NCBI RefSeq assembly: GCF_009739465.1
Contig: NZ_WHOM01000036.1
Span: 248,001-312,000, forward strand
Direction: 5' to 3'
Length of the DNA stretch: 64,000 nucleotides
Source: Streptomyces apocyni
Lineage (GTDB): Bacteria > Actinomycetota > Actinomycetes > Streptomycetales > Streptomycetaceae
Shown here in pieces: positions 1 to 7,893 of the stretch (positions are counted from its first letter, which is position 1; each line of letters starts with the position of its first letter). The notes beneath the pieces are model-generated. The model was not told where the DNA came from. It saw only the letters and a list, made by a program, of their open reading frames with translations, and ran no database searches. The position numbers and the translations under genes were made by a program.

Positions 1-578
1 GCGTCGGTGAACGCGGCGTACTGGGCTTCCAGGGCCGGGAAGTCCCACCAGGTGCCGACGGTCGAGCGCAGGTCGCTGAACGCGGCGTAGTCGGCGGCGA
101 ACAGGTGCACGTAGTCGCTGAGGCCGAGGCGTTCGAGCATGTCGCGGGCGTCGTCGAGCAGACGGCCGGGGGCCAGCCAGACGCCCGGCGCCATGTTCCC
201 GAAGCCCAGCCAGGTCAGCCGGGTGCGTAGCTGGTAGCGGTAGGAGCGCTCGGTCTCCGGTACGGAGAAGACCGCCATCACCCAGCCGTCGGCCAGGTTC
301 GCGGGTTCCAGGCTGCCGAAGATGCGCCGGTCGCCCTCGTCGAAAATGGGGTGGACGGCCGGGCTCAGCCGGTAGCCGGTGGCCGACTGCCGTTCGGGCT
401 CCAGGACGCCCTTCTTCTTCAGCCGGGAGATGGCCGAGCGCACCGCCTGGCTGTCCACGTCCAGTTCGGACATCAGGGTGATCAGGTCCGCGATGGAGAT
501 CCATCCGCCGAGGCGGCGCAGGAACGCCCCGTAGACCGTGTTGATCAACGAGCTGGGTCGGGTGGGACTGTCCGCCAT
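1..578 (-). CDS. PaaX-family transcriptional regulator (C-terminus cut off by window edge)
   Basis: About 192 N-terminal residues are visible; the rest lies left of the window. The N-terminus (SSLINTVYGAFLRRLGGWISIADLI) followed by a winged-helix segment (SQAVRSAISRLKKKGVLEPER) and SVPETERSYRYQLRTRLTWLGFG is the arrangement of PaaX-type repressors, which usually respond to aryl-CoA thioesters. The ATG at 578 is preceded by GGAAGG at good spacing. It follows the maleate isomerase stop by 76 bp on the same strand, so it is probably the last gene of the aromatic operon and a candidate autoregulator of it. The ligand is not readable from sequence; an aryl-CoA made by the ligase at 7894-9519 is an inference. 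Confidence 0.85.
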   Translation of the reverse strand, partial: MADSPTRPSSLINTVYGAFLRRLGGWISIADLITLMSELDVDSQAVRSAISRLKKKGVLEPERQSATGYRLSPAVHPIFDEGDRRIFGSLEPANLADGWVMAVFSVPETERSYRYQLRTRLTWLGFGNMAPGVWLAPGRLLDDARDMLERLGLSDYVHLFAADYAAFSDLRSTVGTWWDFPALEAQYAAFTD

Positions 579-654
579 GATCGCCTTCCGTCGTGTGCGG
601 TGGCGATCTTACCGAGCGGCTCGCCGGGGCGACCGGGCACGCCGGTCACGCCGG

Positions 655-1470
655 TCAGCCGGTCACGGTCGCCCGCTCGGGCAGTGGCGTATCGGCGTAG
701 TCGCCGGACAGGAGGTGGCCCGCTCCGGGAGCCACGGCCGGGAGGTCCAGGGCGCGCAGCATCTGATGGGCGGTGCAGACCGCTGCGGACACCACGGGCT
801 TGCCCAGGAGTTGTTCGGCCTCCTCGATCGCCCCCAGGGACGGCATCTGGACACAGGCGGAGAGCACTACGGCGTCGGCGTCGGTGTGGTCCAGGGCGTC
901 GGCGAGGCCGGGCAGGGCCGCTGGGTCATGGGCGGCGACGTCCAGGTTGTTGGGGATCTCCAGCGCCTGGTAGTCCAGGACTTCGATGCCCTCGTGCGTG
1001 AGGTAGTCGACGACGGTCCTCGTGAGGGGGCGCATGTAGGGGGCGATCAGGGCGATCTTCCTGGCGCCGAGGGTGTGCAGTCCGTGGACCAGAGCGCCGG
1101 CGCTGGTGACGACGGGCGCGGGGGCCCCGTTCTCGACGGTGCGGGTGTGCAGGCGGTCCTCGGATGTGCGGTGGTAGCCGAGGCCCATGCTCATGATGGC
1201 GACCAGGCAGGCGTAGCCGAGTACGTCGACGTGGGCGTCGGAGAGTTCCACGGCGCAGCGGTCGGAGTCGGCGTCCATGGCCGTGAGCTGTTCGGGGGTG
1301 ACGTGGGTCATGCGCATGCGGCTGGAGTGGAAGGTGAAGCGTTCGGGGGCGATCGCGTGCCTGGCGCGCAGGATCGCCGGGACTTCCGTTTCCATGGTGA
1401 CGTTGGAGCTGGGCACGATCTGGCCGATGCGGTAGGTCTGGCGGTAGGTCTGTTGGGGGCGGTGCGACAC
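655..1470 (-). CDS. Maleate cis-trans isomerase (Asp/Glu racemase superfamily)
   Basis: Converts maleate to fumarate in the cytoplasm, feeding the TCA cycle. 271 residues, the usual family length. Two cysteines expected of the Asp/Glu-racemase fold are present: Cys88 in VLGYACLVAIMSMG and Cys206 in VLSACVQMPS. These match the catalytic pair of characterised maleate isomerases (family knowledge). The GTG start at 1470 is chosen because CAGGAG lies 5 bases upstream and the coding match begins there; an open frame continues upstream but is non-homologous. It sits 74 bp downstream of the FAH-family hydrolase gene. A maleate isomerase beside a ring-cleavage hydrolase implies that maleate is the hydrolysis product. 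Confidence 0.88.
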   Translation of the reverse strand: MSHRPQQTYRQTYRIGQIVPSSNVTMETEVPAILRARHAIAPERFTFHSSRMRMTHVTPEQLTAMDADSDRCAVELSDAHVDVLGYACLVAIMSMGLGYHRTSEDRLHTRTVENGAPAPVVTSAGALVHGLHTLGARKIALIAPYMRPLTRTVVDYLTHEGIEVLDYQALEIPNNLDVAAHDPAALPGLADALDHTDADAVVLSACVQMPSLGAIEEAEQLLGKPVVSAAVCTAHQMLRALDLPAVAPGAGHLLSGDYADTPLPERATVTG

Positions 1471-1544
1471 GGGCGCTCCTGATGGCGGAATACGGGCGAC
1501 GGATACGGCTCGGGTGGAGCGGCGGGAGGGGTCAGCGGGAGCGG

Positions 1545-2450
1545 TCAGCGGGCGTCGATCACCGGGTTGGTGAGCGTGCCGATGCCTTCGACCGTGGCTT
1601 CGACGGTGTCGCCGGGGGTGAGGAACTCCGGCGGAACCATGCCCGCTCCGACGCCCGAGGGGGAGCCGGTAGCGATGACGTCGCCGGGTTCGAGGGTGAC
1701 GCCCGAGGTGATGTCGGCGATGAGCCGGGCGATGGGGAAGAGCATGTGGCGGGTGTTCGACTTCTGCTTGGTGACGCCGTTGACGCGCAGCGAGAGGTCC
1801 AGGGCCATCGGGTCGGGCACGTCGTCCGCGGTGACGACGGCCGGGCCGAAGGGGGCGTAGGAGTCCTGGCCCTTGGAGAAGAACCACTGGCCGGAGCGGC
1901 GCTGGTCGCGGGCGCTGATGTCGTTGACGATGCTGTAGCCGAAGACGTACGACAAGGCGTCCTCCTCGCTCACGCGGCGGGCGGTGCGTCCGATGACGAC
2001 GGCGAGTTCGCATTCCCAGTCCAGCTGGGCCGTCAGGTCTCCGTTGTGCAGGATCGGCTGGCCGGGTCCCGTGACGGCCGTGGCGGGCTTACTGAACAGG
2101 ACGGGGCGCGGGGGCAGTTCCTTGTCCGTGTCCAGGCTGCGGCTGGACTCCTCGACATGTTCGACGTAGTTGAGGCCGACTCCGATGATCTTGCCGGGGC
2201 GCAGCGGGGCGTTGAGCGACACCGCGTCGAGCCGGTGGACGGCCTCGTCCGGCCAGGTGGCGGGGTCGCTGAGCAGGAGGCGTCGCGCGGCTTCGCGGGC
2301 AGGGGCGTCGGCCTGGATGAAGGACAGGAGGTCGCCGGGCAGGTCGACACCACCGTGCGCTGCCAGCGCGGCGAGGTCGATCACGCAGTCGTCGACCTGC
2401 GCGCCGAGGCGGGCGGGCGCGTCGTCGTGGGTGTACGTCAGCAGACGCAT
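1545..2450 (-). CDS. Fumarylacetoacetate hydrolase-family protein, probable maleylpyruvate hydrolase
   Basis: 301 residues: a short N-terminal region, then the FAH core (GKIIGVGLNYVEHVEE, LDWECELAVVIG, VFGYSIVNDISARDQR, LEPGDVIATGSPSGVGAG). The acidic metal-binding residues of the family are visible in WECELAVV and in the NDISARD segment. ATG at 2450 follows AAGGAGTACTC. Family members hydrolyse fumarylpyruvate, fumarylacetoacetate, acylpyruvates or maleylpyruvate. The flanking gentisate dioxygenase and maleate isomerase, with no maleylpyruvate isomerase gene nearby, favour direct hydrolysis of maleylpyruvate to pyruvate and maleate. That substrate assignment is inference; the fold assignment is firm. 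Confidence 0.85.
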   Translation of the reverse strand: MRLLTYTHDDAPARLGAQVDDCVIDLAALAAHGGVDLPGDLLSFIQADAPAREAARRLLLSDPATWPDEAVHRLDAVSLNAPLRPGKIIGVGLNYVEHVEESSRSLDTDKELPPRPVLFSKPATAVTGPGQPILHNGDLTAQLDWECELAVVIGRTARRVSEEDALSYVFGYSIVNDISARDQRRSGQWFFSKGQDSYAPFGPAVVTADDVPDPMALDLSLRVNGVTKQKSNTRHMLFPIARLIADITSGVTLEPGDVIATGSPSGVGAGMVPPEFLTPGDTVEATVEGIGTLTNPVIDAR

Positions 2451-2533
2451 GAGTACTCCTTGGCAGGGGGCGGGGCAAGGTGAGAGGGCGGGGCGAGGGG
2501 GCGAGGAGGGAGGGACGGAGCGAGCGAAGGGGG

Positions 2534-2586
2534 GCGCCGCCGCGCCGGTTCCGGTGTCAGGGCCGGGGGTTCCGGCGCGGCGGCGC
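2534..2586 (-). terminator. GC-rich hairpin between dioxygenase and FAH genes
   Basis: Perfect 15-bp inverted repeat (GCGCCGCCGCGCCGG at 2534-2548 and its complement at 2572-2586) with a 23-base loop, starting 3 bases past the gentisate dioxygenase stop. There is no T-run. It could be a partial intra-operon terminator, a 3'-end stabiliser for the upstream message, or a brake on the two downstream genes. Confidence 0.4.
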
Positions 2587-2589
2587 GGC

Positions 2590-3702
2590 TCAGGCGACGG
2601 GCTGGTGCCCGTCGTTGTCGGTGTAGGCCTCTTCACGGTGGAAGCCGAGCGCGTGCATCACGGGGAAGTCGTTGAACGAGAACAGACAGGCGTCCTCGGA
2701 CCGGTCGAGGTTGTGGTGCTCGTGCCACGCCCAGGAGGGGACGCAGAAGACGTCGCCCTGCTGCCACTCGAAGGACTGTCCGGCGATCACCGAGACCCCG
2801 TGCCCCTTGGCCACGGTGTAGCTGACCGATCCGGTGTGCCGGTGGGCACGGGTGGCCTGGTCCGGCCGTAGCAGCTGCATATGAGCACCCATGGTGGGCA
2901 TGACCGGCCCACCGGTTACGGGGTTGGTGTACTGGGCGATCACGCCGTCGTACGGGGAGCCCTCGGTGGCCTTGGCGAGGTTGCGCAGGGATGCGTAGGT
3001 CGCCTCCCACGGGTAGGCGAGCAGCGGTGAGTAGGGCCTGGTCCACTTCTCCATGCCATAGGGCAGCAGGTTCGCGCCGTGGCTCAGGACGGAGGAGTTG
3101 ATCACCTTTCCGGGTGTCTGGTAGAGGTCGGGGTGAACCTCGTAGAACCCGGCGTCGAGGGCGTTGACCAGCGGGATGTCCAGGCCGTCCTGCCAGATGA
3201 CGGGCGCGTCGTCGCTGTCGTTGCCGTGTTCGTGCCAGGTGCCGTTGGGGGTGATGGCGAAGTCACGGGGGCCGACCTTGAGCTTCTGCCCGTCGACGAT
3301 GGTCCAGGCGCCGGTGCCTTCGTGGACGAAGCGTAGGGCGGCGGCCTGGTGGCGGTGGGCGGTCATGGCCTCGCCGGGGCCCATGATCTGTAGACCCGTG
3401 TAGAGGAGTCCGACCGCGGCGCTGACGTCCCTGCGGCCGGGGTTGACGAGCATGACGACACGGCGGCCCGCGTCGTCGGCCTTGACCAGGTCGAGGGCCT
3501 TGTGGACCAGGGGCCGCAGCTCGGCGTAGCGCCACCGGACGGGGACGGACCTGGGCTGCGGGTACCAGGGTTCGATGTCGTTGGCGACGGTCCACAGGGC
3601 ACCGGCCTGGAGTTCCGCGAGTTCGTCGTAGTAGGCGGTGAGTTCGGGGGTGTCGGACACCCGTGCGCGTCCCAGCTGGGTGTCGTCGTGCTCGGTGGTC
3701 AT
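2590..3702 (-). CDS. Gentisate 1,2-dioxygenase (double cupin)
   Basis: Fe(II)-dependent extradiol cleavage of gentisate to maleylpyruvate. 370 residues with two cupin domains. The N-terminal one carries the metal histidines of AHRHQAAALRFVHEG (His116, His118) and a later THEH-like histidine pair (NGTWHEHG). The C-terminal cupin has RAHRHTGSVSYTVAKGHG and WAWHEHHN. ATG at 3702 follows GAAGGAGGAGG; a longer open frame reads into the upstream repeat and is not used. Its start overlaps the nitrilase stop by 4 bp, so the two are translationally coupled. Length and motif spacing fit bacterial gentisate dioxygenases rather than 1-hydroxy-2-naphthoate dioxygenase, though that relative cannot be excluded. 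Confidence 0.9.
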   Translation of the reverse strand: MTTEHDDTQLGRARVSDTPELTAYYDELAELQAGALWTVANDIEPWYPQPRSVPVRWRYAELRPLVHKALDLVKADDAGRRVVMLVNPGRRDVSAAVGLLYTGLQIMGPGEAMTAHRHQAAALRFVHEGTGAWTIVDGQKLKVGPRDFAITPNGTWHEHGNDSDDAPVIWQDGLDIPLVNALDAGFYEVHPDLYQTPGKVINSSVLSHGANLLPYGMEKWTRPYSPLLAYPWEATYASLRNLAKATEGSPYDGVIAQYTNPVTGGPVMPTMGAHMQLLRPDQATRAHRHTGSVSYTVAKGHGVSVIAGQSFEWQQGDVFCVPSWAWHEHHNLDRSEDACLFSFNDFPVMHALGFHREEAYTDNDGHQPVA

Positions 3703-4787
3703 GCCTCCTCCTTCGTGGAGCCGGTGGTGCGGGTGGTGCACGTGGTGCACGTGGTGCACGTGGTGTCAGGTGAGGGGTGCGGGGCGGCTGCCGGTGCGCT
3801 GTCGTGCGGCGTGGGAGCCGTGGGAGCCGTCGAGAAGGTCACCGGGGTGCGTGGGCGGTTGTCGACGTGGAGCTGGAAGACGTCGAAGCGGTTGTAGTGG
3901 CCGACGATGTCGTGCATCTGCTTGGGCTGTATGCACTTGGCCAGGTCGATCTCGGCGTAGACGATGCCCTCGTCGTCGATGAGGGGTTCGGTGACGGGGC
4001 GCCCGTCGGGGCCGAAGATCCCGGACAGTGCGCTGCGGGGGCGGGCGAGCATGCGTCGTATGTCCTCGTCGTCCCCCGCGATGGTGTCGACGATCTCCGG
4101 GGAGATGGTCGAGCAGGCCACGACGGAGAAGACCTTGCCCTCGAAGCTGTGGGCGGCGGTGCGCACCGCTATGGCGTCCGCCATGTCGTAGTCCTCGGGG
4201 GCGACCGGCAGAGCGATATAGCAGGAAGCGTGGACGAGTTCGCCCTGCGCGAGCAGGGTGAAGCGGGCCAGGGTGTTGGTGTTCTCGCCGCAGGCCAGTG
4301 CTCCCAGCGGACCGACGGGGGTGGAGTGGACCCTCAGGGAGCTGCCGTCGCCGCCGGTCCAGGTGAGTTTCTCGGCCCAGGTGGGCACCAACTTTCGGTG
4401 CACGCCGAGGAGTTCGCCGTCCGGGCCGATGGTGAGCAGGGTGTTGTAGAGCACTCCGAGGCTGTGTGCGCCCCGCTCGTTGACTCCGACCACGAGGACG
4501 ATGCCGTACTGGCGGGCGGCCGCACGCAGGGCCTCCACCTGCGGGCCGGGGATGTCGATCGCGGAACGGTAGAGGCGTTCGAACCACGGGGAGCCCTGGA
4601 CCGGGTTCATGGTCCAGTTCCAGTACGGGTAACCGGGGACGAACGCCTCGGGGAAGACGACGAGTGAGGCACCGGCGGACGCCGCCTCCTGGATGAGGGC
4701 GATCGCCTTGTCGACGGTGGCGGCGGCGTCCAGGTACACGGGGGCCGCCTGGACGGCCGCGGCGGTGAAGCGGGGAAGGTTCTCCAT
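3699..4787 (-). CDS. Nitrilase (carbon-nitrogen hydrolase superfamily)
   Basis: Hydrolyses a nitrile to the carboxylic acid and ammonia. 362 residues with the catalytic triad in place: Glu47 in VVFPEAFVPGYPYW, Lys132 in HRKLVPTWAEKLTW, Cys166 in GALACGENTN. The PTWxEKLxW and CGEN contexts are those of true nitrilases rather than amidases. The last ~25 residues are a Thr/Cys repeat encoded by 9-bp repeats. ATG at 4787 follows CCGGAGG. It lies between the ring hydroxylase and gentisate dioxygenase genes and overlaps the latter by 4 bp, so an aromatic nitrile such as 2-hydroxybenzonitrile entering the pathway as its acid is an attractive but unproven role. Arylacetonitriles or aliphatic nitriles are alternatives. 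Confidence 0.88.
   Translation of the reverse strand: MENLPRFTAAAVQAAPVYLDAAATVDKAIALIQEAASAGASLVVFPEAFVPGYPYWNWTMNPVQGSPWFERLYRSAIDIPGPQVEALRAAARQYGIVLVVGVNERGAHSLGVLYNTLLTIGPDGELLGVHRKLVPTWAEKLTWTGGDGSSLRVHSTPVGPLGALACGENTNTLARFTLLAQGELVHASCYIALPVAPEDYDMADAIAVRTAAHSFEGKVFSVVACSTISPEIVDTIAGDDEDIRRMLARPRSALSGIFGPDGRPVTEPLIDDEGIVYAEIDLAKCIQPKQMHDIVGHYNRFDVFQLHVDNRPRTPVTFSTAPTAPTPHDSAPAAAPHPSPDTTCTTCTTCTTRTTGSTKEEA
3724..3768 (+). repeat. 9-bp tandem repeat (GTGGTGCAC) in nitrilase 3' end
   Basis: Three perfect GTGGTGCAC units (3733-3759) flanked by degenerate copies on both sides. They encode a TTC-TTC-TTC tail on the nitrilase. Slippage would change the tail length in frame without touching the catalytic core. 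Confidence 0.8.
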
Positions 4788-4820
4788 CGGTTCCTCCGGT
4801 GGCGGGCGGTGTGCGGCCGG

Positions 4821-7220
4821 TCAGCTGAGGGCCGCTACCGAGGCGGGGGTGGGGGCGGGGGCGGGGCCGGATGGGAGCCAGCGCTGGTGTACGGGGGCCG
4901 CGGCTGCGCGGAGCCGGTGCAGACGGGGTGGGACACGGTCGGCCGCGGGGCCTGGGGGCCGCTCGCTGCCGGGCTGCCAGGCTGGGGGCCAGGGGGCTCC
5001 GGGCCCGGTGTAGTTCTGGGCCGCCGCCGCGTGGAGCGTCCAGAGCGGGTCGTGGAGCTGGGCGCGGCCGACGGCGCACAGGTCCGCCCGGCCGGCCAGG
5101 ATGATCGAGTTGACGTCGTCGTACGAGGAGATCGCGCCGACGGCGATGGTGGTGATGCCGGTCGCGTTGCGGATCAGGTCGGCGTACGGCGTCTGGTAGC
5201 TGCGCCCGTACCGCGGCCGCTCGTGGGCGACGACCTCTCCGGTGGAGACGTCCACGGCGTCGGCTCCAGCGTCGGCCAGGGCGCGGCAGATGGCGACCGC
5301 GTCCGCTTCGCTGGTGCCGCCCTCGGCCCAGTCTGTGGCGGAGATGCGGACGATCAGCGCCTTGTCCGCTGGCCATACGGCGCGCACCGCCCGCAGGACC
5401 TCCAGGGGGAAGCGCAGTCGGCCCGCGAGAGTTCCGCCGTAGGAGTCAGTGCGCTGGTTGGTCAGCGGGGAGAGGAACCCGGACATCAGATGACCATGAC
5501 CGAACTGGAGTTCGATGGCGTCGAAGCCTGCGCGGTGAGCCCGTTCGGCAGCGGCGACGAAGTCGTGGGTGACACGGTCCATGTCCTGGCGGGTGGCCTC
5601 GCGTGGGACCGCGCTGGCCGGACCCCAGGCGACGGCCGAGCAGGCGACGAGCGGCCAGGCTCCGTCGCTGTCGGCGAGGGGACGATGACGGCCGTCCGGG
5701 CCTGGCACGGTGGTGGCCGCACGGCGTCCGGCATGGGTGAGCTGGAGGCCCAGGTGGGAGCGGGAGTGGCGGTGGACGAAGTCGGTGATCCTCCGCCAGG
5801 CCGTTTCCTGTTCGTCGGTGTACAGCCCGGGGCATCCGGGCGTGGCACGCCCCTCGGGGCTGACCGCCGTCATTCCGGCGATGACCAGCCCTGAGCCACC
5901 GATGGACTGGGTGCTCAGGTGGACGAGTTCGAAGTCTCCGGGGACCCCGTCGTGCGCGGCGTACAGCGCGGTGGGCGGGACGACGACACGGTTGCGCAGC
6001 CGCAGACCGCCGAGCGGGAGGGGGTGGAACATGGGGGGCACGGCGGCGGCTGCCGGGACAGGCGCCGCCGCGTACGAGGAGTCGACGGCGTTGATGAACT
6101 CCGCGTCCCGTACCCGCAGGTTGTCGTAGGTGACGCGGCGGCTTCGGGTGAGCAGGTTGAAGGCGAACTGGTGGGGTTCCTGGCGCGTGTACCGGTGGAT
6201 GTTCTCGAACCACTCCAGACTGGCCTGCGCGGCCCGCTGGGTGGATTCGACGACCGGCCTGCGCTCGGCCTCGTACGCGGCGAGCGCGCCGGGCACGTCG
6301 GGGTGCTCATGGAGGCAGGCCGCCAGGGCGAGTGCGTCCTCCATGGCGAGCTTGGTGCCGGACCCGATGGAGAAGTGGGCGGTGTGGGCGGCGTCCCCGA
6401 GCAGCACCACGTTGCCGTGCCGCCAGGTGCGGTTGCGTACGGTGGTGAAGCGGATCCACTTGGAGTTGTTCGGGATCAGCCGGTGGCCGTCGAGGTGCGG
6501 GGCCAGCAGTTCCTCGCATCGTCGGATACTGGCCTCGTCGCTGGTACCGGCCGGGTGGTCGCGGGCGGCGTGTACGTCGAATCCCGCGCGCCGCCAGGCG
6601 TCTTCGCCGATCTCGACGATGAACGTGCTGCGGGTGTCGTCGTACGGGTAGGCGTGGACCTGGAGGGTCCCGAAGTCATGCTCGGAGACGATAAAGGTGA
6701 AGGCCTCGAAGGCCTGGTCCGTGCCGAGCCACATATAGCGGGAGTGCCGCTCGTCGAGGTCGGGGCCGAAGGTCTCCGCGTAGGCGGCACGGGCCGCCGA
6801 GCGCACTCCGTCGCAGGCCACCACCAGGTCATAGGCGGCGGCGAGTTCGCCGACCGGCGGGGCCTGGGTGCGGTAGCGGACGTCCACGTCGAGCGCGGCG
6901 CACCTCTGCTGCAGGATCTGCAGCAGTCGTTTGCGTCCGAGCGCCGCGAAGCCGTGGCCGCCGGAGGTGAGGACCTGTCCCTGGTAGCGGATGTCGATAT
7001 CGCTCCAGCGGGCGAAGTCCGCTGACATGGCGTCGAAGATCTCCGGGTCGGCCTGCGCGATGCCGTCGAGCGTCTCGTCGGAGAACACGACTCCGAAGCC
7101 GAACGTGTCGTCGGCCGCGTTGCGTTCCCAGACGGTGACCTCCCCTCGCGGGGAGAGCTGCTTGGCCAGGGCTGCGAAGTACAGCCCGCCGGGCCCCCCT
7201 CCGATGACTGCTATACGCAC
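4821..7220 (-). CDS. Fused FAD-dependent aryl-CoA hydroxylase / Old Yellow Enzyme-type oxidoreductase
   Basis: 799 residues in two domains. Residues 1 to about 380 are a class A flavoprotein monooxygenase (RIAVIGGGPGGLYFA at the N-terminus, VVLLGDAAHTAHFSIGSG near 280). Residues ~395-740 are an Old Yellow Enzyme TIM barrel (TALYAAHDGVPGDFELVHL, LTHAGRRA, GFLSPLTNQRTDSYGG). A Pro/Ala-rich tail follows. This arrangement is shared by proteins annotated as bifunctional salicylyl-CoA 5-hydroxylase/oxidoreductase and by 2-aminobenzoyl-CoA monooxygenase/reductase. With gentisate dioxygenase in the operon, 5-hydroxylation of salicylyl-CoA to gentisyl-CoA is preferred; the OYE half has no obvious step in that route. 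GTG at 7220 follows AGGAGG and places the dinucleotide fold at residue 2. Confidence 0.88.
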   Translation of the reverse strand: MRIAVIGGGPGGLYFAALAKQLSPRGEVTVWERNAADDTFGFGVVFSDETLDGIAQADPEIFDAMSADFARWSDIDIRYQGQVLTSGGHGFAALGRKRLLQILQQRCAALDVDVRYRTQAPPVGELAAAYDLVVACDGVRSAARAAYAETFGPDLDERHSRYMWLGTDQAFEAFTFIVSEHDFGTLQVHAYPYDDTRSTFIVEIGEDAWRRAGFDVHAARDHPAGTSDEASIRRCEELLAPHLDGHRLIPNNSKWIRFTTVRNRTWRHGNVVLLGDAAHTAHFSIGSGTKLAMEDALALAACLHEHPDVPGALAAYEAERRPVVESTQRAAQASLEWFENIHRYTRQEPHQFAFNLLTRSRRVTYDNLRVRDAEFINAVDSSYAAAPVPAAAAVPPMFHPLPLGGLRLRNRVVVPPTALYAAHDGVPGDFELVHLSTQSIGGSGLVIAGMTAVSPEGRATPGCPGLYTDEQETAWRRITDFVHRHSRSHLGLQLTHAGRRAATTVPGPDGRHRPLADSDGAWPLVACSAVAWGPASAVPREATRQDMDRVTHDFVAAAERAHRAGFDAIELQFGHGHLMSGFLSPLTNQRTDSYGGTLAGRLRFPLEVLRAVRAVWPADKALIVRISATDWAEGGTSEADAVAICRALADAGADAVDVSTGEVVAHERPRYGRSYQTPYADLIRNATGITTIAVGAISSYDDVNSIILAGRADLCAVGRAQLHDPLWTLHAAAAQNYTGPGAPWPPAWQPGSERPPGPAADRVPPRLHRLRAAAAPVHQRWLPSGPAPAPTPASVAALS

Positions 7221-7247
7221 GCGTCCTCCTAGGTGGTTCCACGAAAC

Positions 7248-7277
7248 AAGATATGCTGACTTTTGGTCGACCGTCAA
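7248..7277 (-). promoter_or_regulatory. Possible internal promoter for the hydroxylase gene
   Basis: On the minus strand TTGACG (7277-7272) is followed after 18 bases by TATCTT (7253-7248), inside the 81-bp gap after the thioesterase stop. TTGACG sits in the same ATTGACG context as the operon and esterase promoters, but the second half of their inverted repeat is not conserved here. Confidence 0.45.
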
Positions 7278-7301
7278 TAAAACGTTACATGCTAGTGAGG
7301 C

Positions 7302-7793
7302 TCAGACGAGCGACTCGGGCGGTTGCGGGCCCGTTTGGGTGAGGACGTCCCGGACGCCGTCAGGCCAGGGCGTCGACCCGGTGGCGCGGGCGGCCGAATG
7401 GACGACGACCATGCGCCCGACGGCGGCGACCGCCCACTTCTCGCCGCGAACGGTGAAGCCGTAGTGGAGGGAACTGGTGCCGACGCTGGTGACCTGGAGT
7501 TCGGTACGGACGCTCTCGCCGAACCACAGCCGGGCGCGGTAGTCGGCCTCGAAACGGACCCGGGGAGTGCTGCCGAACAGGTGGGCCAGGCCCAGGCGCC
7601 GCAGCAGGGCGGCCTCGGCCGCCTCGACCCAGCGCACCACGGTGGAGTGGTGGTAGTGCCCGGCCGCGTCGGTGTCGGGCCACTCGACCCGGCGCTCGAT
7701 GACGATGCTGGGCAGGTACCGCGCACCAGCGGGTGCGCCGGTGGCGTGACCGACCGTCGGGGCTTCGGCGGGCTGCGGACGGGAGGTATCCAT
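7302..7793 (-). CDS. Hotdog-fold acyl-CoA thioesterase (4-hydroxybenzoyl-CoA thioesterase type)
   Basis: 163 residues. After a ~25-residue variable N-terminus the hotdog signature VEWPDTDAAGHYHHSTVVRWVEAAEAALLRRLG appears, containing the Asp of 4-hydroxybenzoyl-CoA thioesterases, then the strands FEADYRARLWFGESVRTELQV and SSLHYGFTVRGEKWAVAAVGRMVVV. The likely job is releasing gentisate from gentisyl-CoA between the hydroxylase and the dioxygenase. ATG at 7793 has AAGGAAGG upstream; a longer frame extends into non-homologous sequence. It lies between the ligase and hydroxylase genes on the same strand, which supports that role. Confidence 0.85.
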   Translation of the reverse strand: MDTSRPQPAEAPTVGHATGAPAGARYLPSIVIERRVEWPDTDAAGHYHHSTVVRWVEAAEAALLRRLGLAHLFGSTPRVRFEADYRARLWFGESVRTELQVTSVGTSSLHYGFTVRGEKWAVAAVGRMVVVHSAARATGSTPWPDGVRDVLTQTGPQPPESLV

Positions 7794-7893
7794 GGCGTTG
7801 CCTTCCTTCTGACGGGAGGCGGGAGAACCGCCTGACCGAAGACGGGGTGCCAGGCCGCGCCCTGACGCACGCGGACCTCGGCCCAGGGACGTG

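Noticed and set aside
5446..6213. Arg/Pro-rich frames inside the hydroxylase fusion
   Set aside because: They are out-of-frame shadows; the fused protein reads continuously across both domains with all motifs intact, so no frameshift is needed.
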